Made by a program: the position numbers and the translations under genes
Shown here: piece by piece, positions 14,844 through 16,817 of the stretch
How positions within the stretch are numbered: the stretch's first letter is position 1
Layout: each line of letters begins with the position of its first letter
Notes under the pieces: model-generated
Database searches by the model: none
The model's input: the letters and a program-made list of their open reading frames with translations, nothing else
Told to the model about the DNA's origin: nothing
DNA from: Bacillota bacterium
GTDB taxonomy: Bacteria > Bacillota > Negativicutes > Sporomusales > Sporomusaceae
Assembly: GCA_023443285.1 (NCBI GenBank)
Contig: JAEZVB010000020.1
Span: 1-16,817 of the forward strand
Direction: 5' to 3'
DNA: 16,817 nucleotides

Positions 14844-15400
14844 TTCGTATGTTGGCGGCTTATTGCCAATATTTTTTCAAGTAGCCACCTGTGACTGATG
14901 GCAATTAACATGTAGATTGGAAGTGAGTAGTAATACTGCCAGCTTATCACTTTATATATACCAAAATAGCTTAAGGCAGGCTCTGCAACAAAAGAGAATA
15001 ATGTCGCCATTATGAACATAGCCGTTATGTAAGAACGCCAGTTGGAAAAGTATTGATAGATTAGCATAAAAGTTACTGGCATTACCGTGTAATTTATGGG
15101 AATTAATTGCGGATAAACAGGCAGTAACTTGTATGGATAATGCCATAAAATCAAATCTGTCCCTAGATCATCCATCCAGGAGGATGTCGCGAGAACAAAC
15201 ATTCCGAATAGGACAATCGGAGTAAATTGTTTCTTATCTACAAGATACCACCACAAAATCCAAGGTCCAATCAATAAAATAACAAGCAGCCACCATTGCC
15301 ATGTAAACAGTATATTCTGAAGATACTGTTGCATTCTCATATCGGTGAAGACAGAATGTACTTGAACTATTTTGATGGCTGACTCGGGCACGTTTCCCAT
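14840..15400 (-). CDS. CBO0543-like membrane protein (copy 2)
   Basis: With ATG 15400 the protein has 186 residues and about five membrane segments, beginning with WWLLVILLIGPWILWWYL. Its LWHYPYKLLPVYP, MPVTFMLIYQYF and FGIYKVISWQYYYSLP match the pattern of the gene downstream and of the CBO0543 family. The open frame extends upstream to a TTG at 15463, but that lacks a ribosome-binding site and would overlap the previous gene. For ATG 15400 a GGAGG lies about 12 bases upstream, a long but usable spacing. Internal starts further along are also possible. It sits in the middle of a four-gene minus-strand unit. No enzymatic motif is visible. Confidence 0.7.
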   Translation of the reverse strand: MGNVPESAIKIVQVHSVFTDMRMQQYLQNILFTWQWWLLVILLIGPWILWWYLVDKKQFTPIVLFGMFVLATSSWMDDLGTDLILWHYPYKLLPVYPQLIPINYTVMPVTFMLIYQYFSNWRSYITAMFIMATLFSFVAEPALSYFGIYKVISWQYYYSLPIYMLIAISHRWLLEKILAISRQHTK

Positions 15401-15440
15401 AGTCTCTATCGTCCTCCATTCTGGATTCAGCTTGCAAATG

Positions 15441-15890
15441 CTATGTCTTTTTGCCGATGCCAATAGCCAGGTGGTTAAACAACACGGTTTCCACCGTTTC
15501 CACCTCAGCTGCCTTACAGTCGATGATTAGAACCACCTCGGTATTGCAGCGGAAGCTTTGTCTTAGGCTGTTTTTATAGAGTAGATACTTGATAACCAGT
15601 CCAATTGCCAGACCGCCCAAAAAAAACAATAATCCCCAGATGATCGGTCCCCACTTCCACATAAACCCCCACGTAACACCGAGTGTCATGAGAATAGTTG
15701 CAAGTATGGCCGGCAGATCGAACATGCTCTGTCCGTCAGCCCGATGGAGGGTATCAAAGAGTGTGCGTTCCTCGGTCGGCTTATGTAATGGAATGGCACA
15801 TATCCGGTTTTTCTCGATGCCCCTTTGTTCCAGGTCGGTAATAGCAAGCTCTAGAAAATTAGAATGTTCAAATGACGCTATGATGTGCAA
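15441..15890 (-). CDS. Two-helix membrane protein with small flanking soluble domains, function unknown
   Basis: The 149-residue protein starts at TTG 15890, with a GGGGG stretch about 8 bases upstream. An N-terminal soluble part of about 55 residues (IIASFEHSNFLELAITDL) has a strand-helix-strand pattern. Two membrane helices follow (about 58-78 and 82-103; LGGLAIGLVI is glycine-rich). A C-terminal part (about 116-143, TEVVLIIDCKAAEVETVETV) again looks like strand and helix. The two soluble parts could together form one small alpha/beta domain at the membrane. I recognise no catalytic residues. It begins 13 bases after the stop of the upstream gene, so it is co-transcribed with it. Confidence 0.7.
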   Translation of the reverse strand: MHIIASFEHSNFLELAITDLEQRGIEKNRICAIPLHKPTEERTLFDTLHRADGQSMFDLPAILATILMTLGVTWGFMWKWGPIIWGLLFFLGGLAIGLVIKYLLYKNSLRQSFRCNTEVVLIIDCKAAEVETVETVLFNHLAIGIGKKT

Positions 15891-15903
15891 AAATAAGTCC
15901 CCC

Positions 15904-16680
15904 CTACTTAGGCATATTGAAATCCGGTGCTTGATACTCCCTAGTCAGATATTCGGCTTGTTCGTGGTCAAATAGCCGGTTATACTCAATGGCATTGACG
16001 TAAACGTCGTAGATGGCAAACCCCATCAACGACGGCATATAAAGAATCCACTCAATGTCCAGTATGGCCGTGGCTTGGTCGAATAACCCCAGAGCGGTGT
16101 ACTGAACCGCCTGCAGCAGGTGGGAATAATAGGCCATGGCTATCCACCAGATTAACAGGAAAAAACCGGTTGGTATCCGGTGAGTGTAGAGATGGCCTAG
16201 ACCCGGTGTTAATGTAGTCCACATTATAGCGACCCAGGGGCTGCGTTTATCCAAGATGTTGATTTCAAAGGAAGACATATAGGCTGCGCCAATCGGGGAA
16301 TGATTGCGGTCAGCCAAAATAGAGAGCTTGTTCAGATCAACCGATAATTGGTAACTTGACCATATGGCAAAAACCCAAACAGGGGTATAGGACAGCAACC
16401 AGCGATTATTCACAATTTCTTTTGCCATTTCGTAGCGGCCGGTAAAACTGTAGGCTATGCCAATATTAAGGCTTGCCTGGGTGTTGACCAGCATTTCCCA
16501 GGTAAACAGCAAAAAGCCTATCACGTAATTGCCAAGGCTTACATGACCAAAGCCAGGAAAGGCGGCTGACCACCAGGCAATTACGTACGGGTTTCGCAAA
16601 TGCAGAAAATTAGTGCTTATGGAAGATGCTACGGCTTTTGGCCGCCGCTGCTTTGGGGATTGTGGGTAAACTGACCTCAT
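15904..16680 (-). CDS. Membrane protein made of two tandem copies of a ~117-residue unit
   Basis: ATG 16680 is preceded by GAGGAGT (complement of 16688-16694), 7 bases upstream; a start at 16722 has no such site. The 258-residue protein contains two equivalent halves in exact register, 117 residues apart. NPYVIAWWSAAFPGFGH (30-46) matches SPWVAIMWTTLTPGLGH (147-163), YTPVWVFAIWSSY (98-110) matches YMPSLMGFAIYDVY with a one-residue end difference, and an NKL/NRL pair closes each half. Each half seems to have two or three membrane segments with a PGxGH turn. It is the first gene of the minus-strand unit. Function is unknown; the repeated PGxGH may be structural or a ligand site. Confidence 0.8.
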   Translation of the reverse strand: MRSVYPQSPKQRRPKAVASSISTNFLHLRNPYVIAWWSAAFPGFGHVSLGNYVIGFLLFTWEMLVNTQASLNIGIAYSFTGRYEMAKEIVNNRWLLSYTPVWVFAIWSSYQLSVDLNKLSILADRNHSPIGAAYMSSFEINILDKRSPWVAIMWTTLTPGLGHLYTHRIPTGFFLLIWWIAMAYYSHLLQAVQYTALGLFDQATAILDIEWILYMPSLMGFAIYDVYVNAIEYNRLFDHEQAEYLTREYQAPDFNMPK

Positions 16681-16784
16681 GATGACAACTCCTCGGGAAG
16701 CTGATTTAGTTAATATTGCCAATTATAAATTTAATATTCTTGACAACTTCTACTTCGATTTGTCGGCAGTGGAGTAGGGGAGGT

Positions 16785-16817
16785 GAACAAACCGCCCGCT
16801 AAGCGGGCGGTTTGTTC
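16785..16817. terminator. Perfect 15-bp hairpin at the window edge
   Basis: Bases 16785-16799 (GAACAAACCGCCCGC) pair perfectly with 16803-16817 around a TAA loop. It most likely terminates a - strand gene lying to the right of the window, as no + strand gene precedes it, but no T tract beyond TTTGTTC can be checked. Between it and ATG 16680 an AT-rich stretch (about 16706-16745) may hold the promoter of the four-gene unit; I see no clean -35/-10 pair. Confidence 0.65.

Noticed and set aside
16706..16745. TTGTCA followed by TATAAT upstream of the four-gene minus-strand unit as a sigma-A promoter
   Set aside because: The two boxes are only about 13 bases apart, too close for a normal promoter, and no better -35 was found at 17 bases.
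1..16817. CRISPR array, insertion sequence, prophage or tRNA-associated island
   Set aside because: I saw no regularly spaced repeats, transposase or integrase motifs, or tRNA-like sequence; the only repeats are hairpins and the PhoP direct repeats.

Overview
The window looks like chromosomal DNA of an endospore-forming Firmicute, with moderate GC by eye. Supporting signs are spore photoproduct lyase, Gram-positive-type PhoP boxes (6-bp repeats every 11 bp), c-di-AMP (ydaO/yuaA) and c-di-GMP (GEMM-I) riboswitches, and CBO0543-type membrane proteins. A Negativicutes/Sporomusa-like origin is possible, but I cannot prove it from this sequence. I see no phage, transposon, CRISPR array, tRNA or rRNA.

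Layout. (1) 1-3636, + strand: the 3' end of a non-ribosomal peptide synthetase. It is a terminal C-A-T-R module that should release its product reductively, and it ends at a strong terminator. (2) 3704-5212, +: a multi-pass membrane protein of unknown function overlapping msrB. (3) 5286-6216, +: a good sigma-A promoter, a c-di-AMP riboswitch and a secreted NlpC/P60 cell-wall hydrolase, closed by a perfect hairpin terminator. (4) 6318-8739, +: a likely operon of splB (spore DNA repair), a MutT-like Nudix hydrolase and an arginine-deiminase-superfamily enzyme. (5) 8744-12859, -: a phosphate-starvation block. phoA has a three-repeat PhoP box, and downstream of it lies a YibE/F membrane protein. 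A separate transcription unit encodes a Tat-exported HD-domain protein whose own PhoP box has the same geometry as that of phoA. (6) 12901-14319, +: a c-di-GMP-I riboswitch with an overlapping terminator, then a STAS protein and a response regulator-GGDEF diguanylate cyclase. This is a candidate c-di-GMP feedback loop. (7) 14346-16680, -: four closely packed membrane-protein genes of unknown function, including two related CBO0543-like proteins and one protein built from an exact 117-residue internal duplication. A long perfect hairpin closes the window.

The parts I find most noteworthy are the matched pair of PhoP boxes, which places an unstudied Tat-exported HD-domain protein in the Pho regulon; the c-di-GMP riboswitch placed in front of a diguanylate cyclase that also carries a product-inhibition site; the spore photoproduct lyase lacking the Bacillus-type catalytic cysteine; and the duplicated membrane protein.
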